DNA from: Mannheimia sp. USDA-ARS-USMARC-1261
Lineage (GTDB): Bacteria > Pseudomonadota > Gammaproteobacteria > Enterobacterales > Pasteurellaceae
Length of the DNA stretch: 64,000 nucleotides
Assembly: GCF_000521605.1 (NCBI RefSeq)
Contig: NZ_CP006942.1
Span: 682,001 to 746,000, forward strand
Direction: 5' to 3'
Shown here: positions 9,667 to 18,871 of the stretch, one piece after another
Position numbering within the stretch: the first letter of the stretch is position 1
Layout of the letters: every line of letters begins with the position of its first letter
Program-made: the position numbers and the translations under genes
The notes under the pieces: model-generated
What the model saw: the letters and a program-made list of their open reading frames with translations, nothing else
Told to the model about the DNA's origin: nothing
Databases searched by the model: none

Positions 9667-11175
9667 ATGTTCGGTTTTGATCCTACCACCACCACATTTC
9701 TGATTTATATTTTCGGAATGATCGCTATCGGCTTTATTGCCTATCGTTTTACTCACAACCTTTCTGACTACATTCTCGGCGGTCGTCGTTTAGGGGCGTT
9801 TGTTACCGGCTTATCAGCTGGGGCATCGGATATGTCCGGCTGGCTTCTAATGGGGTTGCCGGGTGCTGTGTATGCTGCCGGTCTGGTCGAAGGTTGGATT
9901 GCCATCGGCTTGACTGTCGGTGCGTATTTAAACTGGCTGTTTGTTGCCGGTAGACTACGCATTCATACTGAATTTAATGCCAATGCTTTAACTCTGCCAG
10001 ACTATTTCCATCACCGTTTCGGCGATAAAAGTAAAATCCTGAAAATTGTTTCTGCAGCGATTATCCTGTTTTTCTTCGCAATCTATTGTGCCTCTGGCGT
10101 TGTAGCCGGTGCTCGATTGTTTGAAAACCTATTTGGTGTACCGTATTCTACTGCTCTTTGGTATGGTGCATTGGCAACCATTATTTACACATTTATCGGT
10201 GGTTTCCTGGCAGTAAGTTGGACGGACACTATTCAAGCTACGCTAATGTTGTTTGCTTTATTTCTCACCCCGATTTTTGTACTGATCCAGCTTGGCGGTT
10301 TTGAACAGACTCACGAGGTTATTGTGCAAGCAGGCAATGCGGTCAATAAAGATTTCACCGACCTGTTCACCGGTACTACCTTTATCGGTTTATTAAGTCT
10401 TTCTGCGTGGGGCTTGGGCTATTTTGGGCAACCACATATTCTTGCCCGTTTTATGGCGGCAGACAGCGTAAAATCCATTCCGAATGCCCGCCGTATTTCG
10501 ATGATTTGGATGATCATCTGCTTATTTGGTGCAGTTGGTATTGGCTTCTTTGGTCAAGCTTATTTCTTTGCTCATCCTGAACAAGCTGGTATCGTCAGTC
10601 AAAATCACGAACAAGTGTTTATTGAACTCTCCAAATTGTTATTTAACCCGTGGATTGCCGGTATCTTACTCTCTGCGATTTTAGCGGCAGTAATGAGTAC
10701 TTTAAGCTGTCAGTTGCTTATTTGCTCAAGTGCGATTACCGAAGATTTCTATAAGGGCTTTATCCGCCCGAACGCCACACAAAAAGAGCTAGTCTGGCTC
10801 GGTCGCTTAATGGTGCTGGCAATTTCTGTATTAGCGATTGTACTTGCTCAAGACCCAAACAGCAAAGTGCTAGGTTTGGTGTCATATGCGTGGGCAGGTT
10901 TCGGTTGTGCTTTCGGACCAGTGGTCATTTTATCTCTGTTTTGGAAACGAATGAATGCTGCTGGTGCACTTGCCGGAATGCTGAGCGGTGCGTTAGTGGT
11001 AGTATTCTGGAATGATATTGTGCCTAATAGCGGAATTTATGAAATGATCCCCGGCTTTATCCTTGCAATGATCGCGATCGTAGTGGTTTCTCTAATTACT
11101 CCAGAGCCTCGCCAAGAGATCGTGGCTACTTTTGAAAATGCTGAAAAAGCCTATGAAACTGAAATGAGCAAATAG
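9667..11175 (+). CDS. putP: Sodium/proline symporter
   Basis: PutP imports proline with sodium across the inner membrane. The 502-residue protein belongs to the solute:sodium symporter (SSS) family, with about twelve or thirteen hydrophobic segments. Strong family blocks are LSAGASDMSGWLLMGLPGAV (residues 49-68; the Asp and Ser residues form part of the sodium site in E. coli PutP), FIGGFLAVSWTD, WGLGYFGQPHILARFMAA and SAILAAVMSTLSCQLL. The start has a GGGAG ribosome site (ATGGGAGAGTCCTATG). It is followed by its own terminator and then by putA on the same strand, so putP and putA form adjacent but separate transcription units. An upstream CRP site suggests carbon-source control. Confidence 0.95.
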   Translation: MFGFDPTTTTFLIYIFGMIAIGFIAYRFTHNLSDYILGGRRLGAFVTGLSAGASDMSGWLLMGLPGAVYAAGLVEGWIAIGLTVGAYLNWLFVAGRLRIHTEFNANALTLPDYFHHRFGDKSKILKIVSAAIILFFFAIYCASGVVAGARLFENLFGVPYSTALWYGALATIIYTFIGGFLAVSWTDTIQATLMLFALFLTPIFVLIQLGGFEQTHEVIVQAGNAVNKDFTDLFTGTTFIGLLSLSAWGLGYFGQPHILARFMAADSVKSIPNARRISMIWMIICLFGAVGIGFFGQAYFFAHPEQAGIVSQNHEQVFIELSKLLFNPWIAGILLSAILAAVMSTLSCQLLICSSAITEDFYKGFIRPNATQKELVWLGRLMVLAISVLAIVLAQDPNSKVLGLVSYAWAGFGCAFGPVVILSLFWKRMNAAGALAGMLSGALVVVFWNDIVPNSGIYEMIPGFILAMIAIVVVSLITPEPRQEIVATFENAEKAYETEMSK

Positions 11176-11176
11176 C

Positions 11177-11210
11177 AAAAAACGGCTGCCTGTCTAGGCG
11201 GCTGTTTTTT
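11177..11210 (+). terminator. Terminator of putP
   Basis: AAAAAACGGCTGCCT (11177-11191) pairs with AGGCGGCTGTTTTTT (11196-11210), with two G-U pairs and a 4-base loop, and ends in a T run. Confidence 0.8.
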
Positions 11211-11453
11211 TATATTTTTGAACAAAAGGTGAATGTAAATTTTCAATGGTATTTTCTCCCTCTGAGTTATGAGAGGTTAGTAATGATTTGGCAGTAATCA
11301 CTTCTATCGAACCTCCTCCGGTTCCTCTTTGCTCATAAATAGGGGGAATATTTTAATAAGAATGTACATTTTCATAAACCATCACAACAAGCGGTTTCTT
11401 TTACAAAAAAATTAGTAAATTCTACCGCTTGCATTACAAAATAAGGAAAAACT

Positions 11454-14400
11454 ATGCCATACCAACTCTTACCGAATACGACTATCCGTCCTGAATTGAG
11501 TCGTTATTATCGTTTTGACGAGCAAACTCTCGTGCAAAACCTGCTGGAACAAGCTCGTTGTGATGAGCACGCAGACAGCATTAAAAAGCTTACTACCCAA
11601 TTAGTCGGAAAAGTCCGTACCTCACGTAAAAAGGCGAGTGGGGTAGATGCGTTAATGCACGAATTTTCCCTTTCCAGCCAGGAAGGCGTGGCATTGATGT
11701 GTCTTGCAGAAGCGTTATTGCGTATTCCGGACAAAGCTACCGCTGATAAACTCATTCGAGATAAAATCGCCAAAGGCGATTGGCGTTCGCACACCGGAAA
11801 CAGTCCATCGCTATTTGTGAATGCGGCAGCGTGGGGCTTGGTGATTACCGGCAAACTGGTTTCTACCCACAGCGAAAGCTCGCTCTCGTCCGCCCTGTCC
11901 CATCTGATTTCCAAAGGTGGCGAGCCGTTAATCCGCAAAGGCGTAGACGTTGCGATGCGGATGCTCGGCAAACAGTTTGTAACTGGTGAGACCATTCAAG
12001 AAGCGATCAAAAACGGCGAGAAACGCTTCGCAATGGGTTACCGTTACAGCTACGATATGTTGGGTGAGGCGGCATTTACGGCGGAAGATGCCAAACGCTA
12101 CTATGCCGACTATGTCGCTTCTATTCACACGGTTGGTGCAACCTCTAAAGGCTTGGGAGTGTATAAATCGTCGGGCGTATCAGTCAAACTCTCCGCTATT
12201 CACCCTCGCTACTCGCTGGCACAACATCAACGGGTAATGGACGAACTCTATCCACGCCTGAAAGACCTGTTTTTACTGGCGAAAAACTACGAAATTGGCT
12301 TGAATATTGATGCCGAAGAAGCCGACCGTCTTGAGCTATCGCTTGATTTAATGGACAGATTGCTTGCCGATCCGGATTTAGCCGGCTTCAACGGTATCGG
12401 CTTTGTGGTGCAAGCCTACCAAAAACGCTGCCCGTATGTGATCGACCACCTGATTGAAACCGCCCGCAAACACAACCGCCAACTGATGATCCGCTTGGTG
12501 AAAGGCGCGTATTGGGATACCGAAATCAAACGTGCCCAAACCGACGGTGCGGAGGGCTATCCAGTCTTCTCCCGCAAGGTGCATACCGATTTGAACTACA
12601 TCGTTTGTGCCAAAAAACTGCTGGCCGCCCAAGATGCAATCTACCCGCAATTTGCAACCCACAACGCCCAAACCCTTGCCACCGTTTACCACTTGGCGCA
12701 GGGCAAACGCTTTGAATTTCAATGTCTGCACGGTATGGGCGAAAGCCTTTACGACCAAGTGGTCGGCAGCGACAACCTGAATGTACAGTGCCGTATTTAT
12801 GCGCCGGTTGGTACTTACCAAACCCTGCTCGCCTACTTGGTGCGCCGTCTGTTGGAGAACGGCGCGAACAGCTCGTTCGTCAGCCAAATTGTCGATGAAA
12901 ACCTGAGCATTGACGATCTCGCCCAAGATCCGGTGCAAAAAGCCAGCCCAACCGAAGGCACAATGCACCCGAAAATCCCAATGCCGGTGGATCTGTTCGG
13001 TGAGGTTCGTCCGAACTCCAAAGGGTATGATTTAACCGATGCAATCAGTCTGCAAACCTTAGAAACCCGTCTGAACGAACTTGCCAAACAGCAATATCGC
13101 GCCGAACCACAGATTGCAAACGGCACAACAAGCGGTCAGGAAACGCGAAAAATTTACAATCCGGCGAACGTGAACGAGTTAGTCGGCGAGGTGCTGGACG
13201 CAACCGAAATCGACGTGGCAAACGCCTTTGACGCGGCGGCACAATTCCAAAGCGAATGGGCGAACACTTCGCCTGCGACGCGTGCCGAGTGCCTAGAAAA
13301 AATGGCGGATTTAATGGAAGCGAATATGCCGCAACTGTTCGACTTAGCCGTACGCGAGGCGGGTAAAACATTGAACAACGCGATCGCCGAGGTGCGTGAA
13401 GCGGTCGATTTCTGCCGTTATTATGCAAAAACCGTGCGCAACAATGTGGACGCCTACCGCAGTCCGCGTGGTGTGGTGGTGGCGATCAGCCCGTGGAACT
13501 TCCCGCTCGCGATTTTCGTGGGCGAAGTCTCGTCTGCACTGGTTGCAGGCAACGTGGTGCTGGCAAAACCAGCCGAGCAAACCTCGCTAATGGCACATTT
13601 CGCCGTAAACCTATTCTACCAAGCCGGCGTGCCGAAATCCGCTCTGCAATGCTTGCCGGGTAGCGGAAAAACCGTTGGTGCGGCATTGGTGGCAGATAAG
13701 CGCGTGAACGGCGTGATTTTCACCGGCTCGACCGACACAGCCAAAAACATCAATAAGAATTTGCAGAAAAATGCCAATATCGTACCGCTTGTTGCGGAAA
13801 CCGGCGGGCAAAATGCGATGATTGTCGATAGTTCTGCCCTCGGCGAACAAGTAGTGGCGGATGTGCTTAACTCGGCGTTCGACTCCGCAGGGCAACGCTG
13901 TTCCGCACTGCGTGTGTTATATCTGCAACGTGATGTTGCCGACCACATTCTTACGATGTTAAAAGGTGCAATGGCAGAGCTGAAAGTCGGCCGCCCACAA
14001 CAGCTCACCACCGATATTGGCCCGGTGATCGACAAAGTGGCGCAACAACGCTTGCTCGACCATATCGATAATCTCAAAACATCGGCGAAAAGTTGCTATC
14101 AGGTTGCGATCGATCCGGAAATTGCCGCGAACGGCATTTTTGTGCCGCCAACAGTTCTGGAAATCGACCACATCAGCCAGCTCAAACACGAAGTATTCGG
14201 ACCGGTGTTGCACGTTATTCGTTTTGATGCCGATAAGCTCGACCAAGTGATCGCCGACATCAACTCGACCGGTTTTGGCTTAACTAGTGGTTTGCATAGC
14301 CGCATTGACGAAACGGTCGATCGCTGGTTGGCGGGCATTCACGCGGGTAACCTGTATGTGAACCGTAATACTGTTGGTGCTGTAGTTGGAGTGCAACCAT

Positions 14401-15050
14401 TTGGCGGAATGGGCTTGTCAGGAACCGGTCCGAAAGCAGGGGGACCGCTTTACCTGCAACGTTTGGTAAACCGCAATGAGTGGACGCTTAACGGCTTGGA
14501 AGGCAGTGTACAAGCGGTCAATTTTGGGTTAGAAAATGCAATTCGTAATGTATTAAGTGGTACAGAGCAGCAAGCAGCACTCGATTTGGTAGCCAGTCTG
14601 ACCCGTCAATCACCGCTTGGCAAAATTTACCCGATGCAGGGCATCACCGGCGAGAAAAACTATCTGACATTGGTTTCCCGCCCGCAAATTGCAATCGGTA
14701 AAGGCACGCTTGCCGAGCAGGTTCAAGCACTGATTGCGATTGTGATTGCAGGTAGCCAAGCGGTGGTTGAACGCGGCAGCGAACTGGCGAAATATGCTCC
14801 CCATTTTGACGGCAACGTACAGGTCGTAGACGATTTCAACAGCCTTGACCAGTTGAGTGTCTTGATCGTGATTGATCCGCTTTCGGTCGGAGAAAAAACT
14901 CACCACGCTGAACGCAGAGGTGCGATTTTGACCTACATCGACAGCCTTGATTTAGCCCTTTCGTTGCTGCCACTTGTTCACGAAAAAGCAATTAGTATCA
15001 ATACTGCTGCCGCAGGTGGTAATGCGAGTTTGATGAGTGAGATGGATTAA
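11454..15050 (+). CDS. putA: Bifunctional proline dehydrogenase / P5C dehydrogenase, without DNA-binding domain
   Basis: PutA oxidises proline to glutamate in two steps: the FAD-dependent proline dehydrogenase domain (about residues 120-490, with QAYQKR and MIRLVKGAYWD) and the NAD-dependent pyrroline-5-carboxylate dehydrogenase domain (about 570-1030). The catalytic cysteine is C816 in SAGQRCSALR and the general-base glutamate is in VAETGGQNAM. At 1198 residues it is shorter than E. coli PutA (1320): it starts at the proline-dehydrogenase arm (MPYQLLPNTT) and has no N-terminal ribbon-helix-helix domain, so it cannot repress put genes as the E. coli protein does. Base composition is unlike the neighbours: the 60 bases at 13381-13440 contain 33 G+C, and the antisense frames are unusually open. 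This fits acquisition from a more G+C-rich relative. A terminator follows. Confidence 0.95.
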   Translation: MPYQLLPNTTIRPELSRYYRFDEQTLVQNLLEQARCDEHADSIKKLTTQLVGKVRTSRKKASGVDALMHEFSLSSQEGVALMCLAEALLRIPDKATADKLIRDKIAKGDWRSHTGNSPSLFVNAAAWGLVITGKLVSTHSESSLSSALSHLISKGGEPLIRKGVDVAMRMLGKQFVTGETIQEAIKNGEKRFAMGYRYSYDMLGEAAFTAEDAKRYYADYVASIHTVGATSKGLGVYKSSGVSVKLSAIHPRYSLAQHQRVMDELYPRLKDLFLLAKNYEIGLNIDAEEADRLELSLDLMDRLLADPDLAGFNGIGFVVQAYQKRCPYVIDHLIETARKHNRQLMIRLVKGAYWDTEIKRAQTDGAEGYPVFSRKVHTDLNYIVCAKKLLAAQDAIYPQFATHNAQTLATVYHLAQGKRFEFQCLHGMGESLYDQVVGSDNLNVQCRIYAPVGTYQTLLAYLVRRLLENGANSSFVSQIVDENLSIDDLAQDPVQKASPTEGTMHPKIPMPVDLFGEVRPNSKGYDLTDAISLQTLETRLNELAKQQYRAEPQIANGTTSGQETRKIYNPANVNELVGEVLDATEIDVANAFDAAAQFQSEWANTSPATRAECLEKMADLMEANMPQLFDLAVREAGKTLNNAIAEVREAVDFCRYYAKTVRNNVDAYRSPRGVVVAISPWNFPLAIFVGEVSSALVAGNVVLAKPAEQTSLMAHFAVNLFYQAGVPKSALQCLPGSGKTVGAALVADKRVNGVIFTGSTDTAKNINKNLQKNANIVPLVAETGGQNAMIVDSSALGEQVVADVLNSAFDSAGQRCSALRVLYLQRDVADHILTMLKGAMAELKVGRPQQLTTDIGPVIDKVAQQRLLDHIDNLKTSAKSCYQVAIDPEIAANGIFVPPTVLEIDHISQLKHEVFGPVLHVIRFDADKLDQVIADINSTGFGLTSGLHSRIDETVDRWLAGIHAGNLYVNRNTVGAVVGVQPFGGMGLSGTGPKAGGPLYLQRLVNRNEWTLNGLEGSVQAVNFGLENAIRNVLSGTEQQAALDLVASLTRQSPLGKIYPMQGITGEKNYLTLVSRPQIAIGKGTLAEQVQALIAIVIAGSQAVVERGSELAKYAPHFDGNVQVVDDFNSLDQLSVLIVIDPLSVGEKTHHAERRGAILTYIDSLDLALSLLPLVHEKAISINTAAAGGNASLMSEMD

Positions 15051-15070
15051 GCTATAAATATAAAATGATG

Positions 15071-15098
15071 AGGCAGCTCAATTTGAGCTGTCTTTTTT
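15071..15098 (+). terminator. Terminator of putA
   Basis: CAGCTCAA (15074-15081) pairs with TTGAGCTG (15083-15090), extended outward by A-T, G-C and G-U pairs; TCTTTTTT follows. It is 21 bases past the putA stop. Confidence 0.8.
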
Positions 15099-15254
15099 AT
15101 TTAATAGCTTATTATTTATATACTTATAAAAATGATAAAGGGTATTTTTTCAGTTATGATGAAAACCAGTCATACAAAACCTCAATTTATTTCAAGTGCA
15201 ATCACTTATTTTATGCGTTATGCTTATTTGGAATAAAAAATTTAGGTTACTTGA

Positions 15255-15282
15255 TTGACATAGCATTCTAGACGTCTAAAAT
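15255..15282 (+). promoter_or_regulatory. metN promoter with MetJ operator in the spacer
   Basis: A sigma-70 promoter, TTGACA (15255-15260), 16 bases, TAAAAT (15277-15282), contains in its spacer a perfect met box AGACGTCT (15270-15277) preceded directly by a degenerate one, AGCATTCT (15262-15269, 5 of 8). MetJ binds tandem 8-bp met boxes with S-adenosylmethionine, so bound repressor would cover the spacer and block RNA polymerase. This predicts repression of metNI-metQ by methionine. Confidence 0.85.
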
Positions 15283-15319
15283 AGCGAAGAAATAATTTTA
15301 ATTTAATGTGGATAGAAAA

Positions 15320-16354
15320 ATGATTCAGCTGAAAAATATCAGCAAGCAATTTGAGGTAAAGGGTAAAAAAATTACCGCTCTGGATAATGTAAATCTGGAA
15401 GTTCCAAAAGGCACTATTTATGGTGTGATTGGGGCATCTGGTGCAGGCAAGAGTACCTTAATTCGTTGCGTAAATTTATTAGAACGCCCGACTATGGGGC
15501 AAGTGATTGTTGATGGACAAGATTTAACCGCAATGTCAGATAAAGAGTTGATTAAAGCTCGCCGTAATATTGCGATGATTTTCCAACATTTTAATTTGCT
15601 TTCTTCTCAAACCGTGTTTGAGAATGTGGCGTTATCGTTGCGTTTGAGCAATACGCCGAAAGTGGAAGTGGATAGGAAAGTGAATGAGCTGTTGGAATTG
15701 GTAGGCTTAACCGATCGTAAAGATGTTTATCCGTCAAACCTTTCCGGTGGACAAAAACAGCGTGTGGCGATTGCTCGTGCGTTGGCAAGCGATCCGCACG
15801 TTCTGCTTTGTGATGAAGCAACCAGTGCGTTAGACCCGGCAACCACGCAATCTATTTTGCAATTATTAAAAGATATTAATAAACGTTTAGGCTTAACTAT
15901 TTTGTTGATTACCCACGAAATGGAAGTGGTAAAACGCATTTGCGATCGTGTGGCGGTTATTGATAGAGGGCAGTTGATTGAATCCGGTTCGGTGAGTGAA
16001 ATTTTCTCGAACCCGAAAACGGAATTAGCTCAGAAATTTATTCAATCGACTTTCCATTTTGATTTGCCGCAAGAATATAGAGAGCAACTTTTAAGTTCAC
16101 CAACGGAACATAGCCAGCCGATTATTAAATTTGAATTTACAGGGCGTTCAGTTGATGCACCGCTTCTTTCAATTGCATCGAAAAAATTCGGTATTGATTT
16201 TAGTATTTTGATGTCGCAAATTGACTATGCCGGTGGTGTGAAATTTGGTTTTGTGATTGCAGAAGTAAGCGGTAATTCGGATGCGATTGCAGAAGCAAAA
16301 TTTTATTTGATGGATAATAATGTAAAAGTAGAGGTGTTAGGCTATGTGGGCTGA
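15320..16354 (+). CDS. metN: Methionine ABC transporter ATP-binding protein
   Basis: MetN is the ATPase of the D/L-methionine importer MetNIQ on the inner face of the membrane. The start at 15320 ([11 protein letters not shown], 344 residues) matches E. coli MetN; the frame extends only to a GTG at 15308. The ABC domain has Walker A GASGAGKS (38-45), signature LSGGQKQ, Walker [12 protein letters not shown] and the H-loop ITHE. The C-terminal NIL domain (about 265-344), which senses methionine in MetN and inhibits transport, is complete ([11 protein letters not shown] ... YAGGVKFGF). It overlaps metI by 11 bases. A MetJ-controlled promoter lies directly upstream. Confidence 0.96.
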   Translation: MIQLKNISKQFEVKGKKITALDNVNLEVPKGTIYGVIGASGAGKSTLIRCVNLLERPTMGQVIVDGQDLTAMSDKELIKARRNIAMIFQHFNLLSSQTVFENVALSLRLSNTPKVEVDRKVNELLELVGLTDRKDVYPSNLSGGQKQRVAIARALASDPHVLLCDEATSALDPATTQSILQLLKDINKRLGLTILLITHEMEVVKRICDRVAVIDRGQLIESGSVSEIFSNPKTELAQKFIQSTFHFDLPQEYREQLLSSPTEHSQPIIKFEFTGRSVDAPLLSIASKKFGIDFSILMSQIDYAGGVKFGFVIAEVSGNSDAIAEAKFYLMDNNVKVEVLGYVG

Positions 16355-17021
16355 TTTTTTGAGAGAGATGACGCCACAAATGTGGGGCTTAGTGTGGGAA
16401 TCTACTTTTGAAACCATTTATATGGGCTTTGTGGCGACGGCATTAGCTGTCATCATTGGTTTGCCGATTGGTTTTTTAGCTTTTTTAACAGGTAAAGGTG
16501 AAATTTTAGAAAACCCAAGATTACATCAAATTTTAGATGTGATTATTAATATCGGACGTTCTATTCCGTTTATTATTTTATTGATTATTTTATTACCTGT
16601 TACCCGCTTAATTGTGGGGACAACTTTAGGAACAACGGCGGCGATTGTACCGTTAAGCGTATCAGCAATTCCATTTTTTGCTCGCTTAACGTCTAATGCG
16701 TTATTGGAAATTCCATCCGGTTTAACTGAAGCAGCAAAATCAATGGGGGCAACCAATTGGCAAGTAGTAACTAAATTCTATTTACCGGAATCTTTGCCGA
16801 TTTTAATCAATGGTATTACTTTAACCTTAGTGGCTTTAATCGGTTATTCAGCAATGGCAGGAGCTGTAGGCGGTGGCGGGTTAGGAAACTTGGCAATCAG
16901 TTATGGTGAGCACCGTAATATGGTTTATGTAAAATGGATTGCAACAATCATTATTGTGGCGATTGTGATGGTAAGCCAGAAATTGGGCGATACTTTAGCA
17001 AAACGTTACGATCATCGTTAA
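16344..17021 (+). CDS. metI: Methionine ABC transporter permease
   Basis: MetI is the integral membrane subunit of the MetNIQ importer; two copies pair with two MetN. The 225-residue protein has about five transmembrane segments and the cytoplasmic coupling sequence [22 protein letters not shown] (about residues 129-150), the EAA loop of ABC importers. The segment [19 protein letters not shown] near the C-terminus is typical of MetI. It starts inside the end of metN (11-base overlap), which couples their translation, and is followed after 21 bases by the first metQ. Confidence 0.96.
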   Translation: MWADFLREMTPQMWGLVWESTFETIYMGFVATALAVIIGLPIGFLAFLTGKGEILENPRLHQILDVIINIGRSIPFIILLIILLPVTRLIVGTTLGTTAAIVPLSVSAIPFFARLTSNALLEIPSGLTEAAKSMGATNWQVVTKFYLPESLPILINGITLTLVALIGYSAMAGAVGGGGLGNLAISYGEHRNMVYVKWIATIIIVAIVMVSQKLGDTLAKRYDHR

Positions 17022-17042
17022 TTTTATTAAATAGGGGTTTTT

Positions 17043-17867
17043 ATGAGTTTCAAGAAAATTTTAGGTGTGGCATTAGTTTCTGCATTAGCATTAACTGCGT
17101 GTAAAGATGAGAAAAAAGCAGAGCCTGCAGCAGCTCCGGCATCTGCAAAAATTAAAGTAGGGGTAATGTCAGGTCCTGAACATACTGTTGCAGAACGAGC
17201 AGCACAAATTGCTAAAGAAAAATACGGTTTAGAAGTAGAATTTGTTCTATTTAACGACTACGCATTACCAAATACGGCGGTAAGCAAAGGTGATTTAGAT
17301 GCTAACGCATTCCAACATAAGCCGTATTTAGACAAAGACAGCCAATCAAAAGGCTTAAACAACTTAGTAATTGTGGGGAATACTTTCGTTTATCCGTTAG
17401 CCGGTTATTCTAAAAAAGTGAAAAATGTTGCTGAATTGGCAGACGGTGCTGTGATTGCTGTACCAAACGATCCATCTAACTTAGCCCGTGCGTTAATTTT
17501 ATTAGAAAAACAGGGGTTAATTAAGTTAAAAGATAATACTAATTTATTCTCAACGTCAGTAGATATTATTGAGAACCCGAAAAAATTAGAAATTAAAGAA
17601 GTAGATACTTCAATTGCTGCAAAAGCACTAGATGATGTTGATTTAGCTGTAGTGAATAACACTTATGCAGGTCAAGTTGGCTTAAATACTCAAGATCACG
17701 GTGTGTTTGTTGAGTCTAAAGATTCTCCGTATGTGAACATCATTGTTGCTCGCCAAGATAATAAAGATGCAGATAACGTACAAAACTTTATCAAATCTTA
17801 CCAAACTGAAGAAGTGTACCAAGAAGCACAAAAACACTTCAAAGATGGTGTAGTAAAAGGCTGGTAA
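17043..17867 (+). CDS. metQ: Methionine-binding lipoprotein, copy 1
   Basis: This substrate-binding lipoprotein (NlpA/MetQ family) delivers methionine to MetNI. The signal peptide ends in the lipobox LTAC with lipidated C20. The binding domain starts at KVGVMSGPEHTV and carries the family's NAFQHKPYLD and PNDPSNLARALILLEKQGLI motifs, ending in VVKGW. The length, 274 residues, is normal. It lies 21 bases after metI and is the copy in closest transcriptional contact with the transporter. It is the first of three tandem paralogues, an arrangement reported as plpABC in Mannheimia (Pasteurella) haemolytica, where the products were described as 30-kDa membrane lipoproteins. A terminator-like hairpin separates it from copy 2. 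Confidence 0.94.
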   Translation: MSFKKILGVALVSALALTACKDEKKAEPAAAPASAKIKVGVMSGPEHTVAERAAQIAKEKYGLEVEFVLFNDYALPNTAVSKGDLDANAFQHKPYLDKDSQSKGLNNLVIVGNTFVYPLAGYSKKVKNVAELADGAVIAVPNDPSNLARALILLEKQGLIKLKDNTNLFSTSVDIIENPKKLEIKEVDTSIAAKALDDVDLAVVNNTYAGQVGLNTQDHGVFVESKDSPYVNIIVARQDNKDADNVQNFIKSYQTEEVYQEAQKHFKDGVVKGW

Positions 17868-17887
17868 TTTTCTGTTTTTTTCATATT

Positions 17888-17936
17888 AGCGATTAATCGC
17901 TGAGCTTGATCTCTAAGGTTAATCGCTTTTTATTTT
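17888..17936 (+). terminator. Hairpin between metQ copies 1 and 2
   Basis: AGCGATTAA (17888-17896) pairs with TTAATCGCT (17919-17927), and TTTTTATTTT follows. The 22-base loop makes it a moderate terminator, so it could reduce read-through into copy 2. Confidence 0.65.
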
Positions 17937-17962
17937 AAAACTCTTATATAGGAAGAACTCAA

Positions 17963-18793
17963 ATGAACTTTAAAAAACTATTAGGCGTAGTGTTAGTATC
18001 TGCTTTAGCATTAACCGCCTGTAAAGAAGAAAAAACACAAGCAGCGGCAGAACCTGCAAAAGCGGAGAAACAAGCTCCGTTAAAAGTTGGTGTGATGACC
18101 GGTCCTGAAGCACAAATGACTGAAGTTGCAGTGAAAATTGCAAAAGAGAAATACGGTTTAGAAGTGGAATTAGTTCAATTTACTGAATACACACAGCCAA
18201 ACGCAGCATTACACGCGAAAGATTTAGATGCAAACGCATTCCAAACTGTGCCGTATATGGAACAGGAAATGAAAGACCGTGGCTATAAATTAGCGGTTAT
18301 CGGTAACACTTTAGTATGGCCAATTGCAGCTTACTCGAAAAAAATCAAAAATATTTCTGAGTTAAAAGAGGGGGCTCAAGTTGCGATTCCAAATAACGCA
18401 AGTAATACCGCTCGTGCGTTATTATTACTTCAAGCACACGGCTTGTTGAAATTAAAAGATCCGAAAAATGTGTTTGCAACAGAAAATGATATTATTGAAA
18501 ACCCAAAAAATATCAAGATCGTACAAGCTGACACTGCATTATTAACCCGTATGTTAGACGATGTGGAATTGGCGATCATCAATAACACTTACGCAGGTCA
18601 AGCAGGTTTAAGTCCGGATAAAGACGGTGTTATTGTTGAATCAAAAGATTCTCCGTATGTAAATTTAGTGGTGAGCCGTGAAGACAACAAAGATGATCCA
18701 CGTTTACAAACCTTTGTGAAATCATTCCAAACCGAAGAAGTATTCCAAGAAGCGTTAAAATTATTTAACGGCGGTGTGGTAAAAGGTTGGTAA
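17963..18793 (+). CDS. metQ: MetQ-family binding lipoprotein, copy 2 (divergent binding motifs)
   Basis: This is the second tandem MetQ/NlpA-family lipoprotein: lipobox LTAC with C20, a linker rich in Ala, Glu and Lys, then KVGVMTGPEAQM. It departs from copies 1 and 3 in several conserved places: NAFQTVPYMEQ replaces NAFQHKPYLD, VWPIAAYSKK replaces VYPIAAYSKK, and PNNASNTARALLLLQAHGLL replaces PNDPSNLARALILLEKQGLI. Two of these stretches carry residues near the methionine pocket in this family, so the ligand may differ (another amino acid, a methionine derivative or a dipeptide); this is inference. It has its own AGGAAGA ribosome site and is bounded on both sides by terminator hairpins. Membership of the family is firm, the substrate is not. 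Confidence 0.88.
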   Translation: MNFKKLLGVVLVSALALTACKEEKTQAAAEPAKAEKQAPLKVGVMTGPEAQMTEVAVKIAKEKYGLEVELVQFTEYTQPNAALHAKDLDANAFQTVPYMEQEMKDRGYKLAVIGNTLVWPIAAYSKKIKNISELKEGAQVAIPNNASNTARALLLLQAHGLLKLKDPKNVFATENDIIENPKNIKIVQADTALLTRMLDDVELAIINNTYAGQAGLSPDKDGVIVESKDSPYVNLVVSREDNKDDPRLQTFVKSFQTEEVFQEALKLFNGGVVKGW

Positions 18794-18810
18794 TTTACCC
18801 CTATTAAGAT

Positions 18811-18842
18811 GAGTAGTAGTGCGAGCTACTGCTCATTTTTTT
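18811..18842 (+). terminator. Terminator between metQ copies 2 and 3
   Basis: GAGTAGTAG (18811-18819) pairs with CTACTGCTC (18826-18834) at 8 of 9 positions; a T run follows. Confidence 0.7.
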
Positions 18843-18871
18843 AGATAATAAATCTTAAAAAAGGAGACATT

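Noticed and set aside
11211..11453. Riboswitch or small gene in the putP-putA gap
   Set aside because: Only a weak GAACC/GGTTC hairpin near 11309-11324 and an uptake core near 11390 are visible; no open frame with a ribosome site and no known RNA pattern.
11507..14906. Many long antisense frames across putA (up to 196 codons)
   Set aside because: They follow from the higher G+C content of putA and overlap one conserved coding gene; no independent motifs.
15065..15271. 68-codon frame beginning MMRQLNLSC between putA and metN
   Set aside because: Its first codons are the putA terminator stem and its end overlaps the metN promoter and met box. No ribosome site and no recognisable domain.
15099..15319. 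SAM riboswitch upstream of metN
   Set aside because: The leader after the predicted transcript start is only about 30 bases, too short; the met boxes already explain methionine control.
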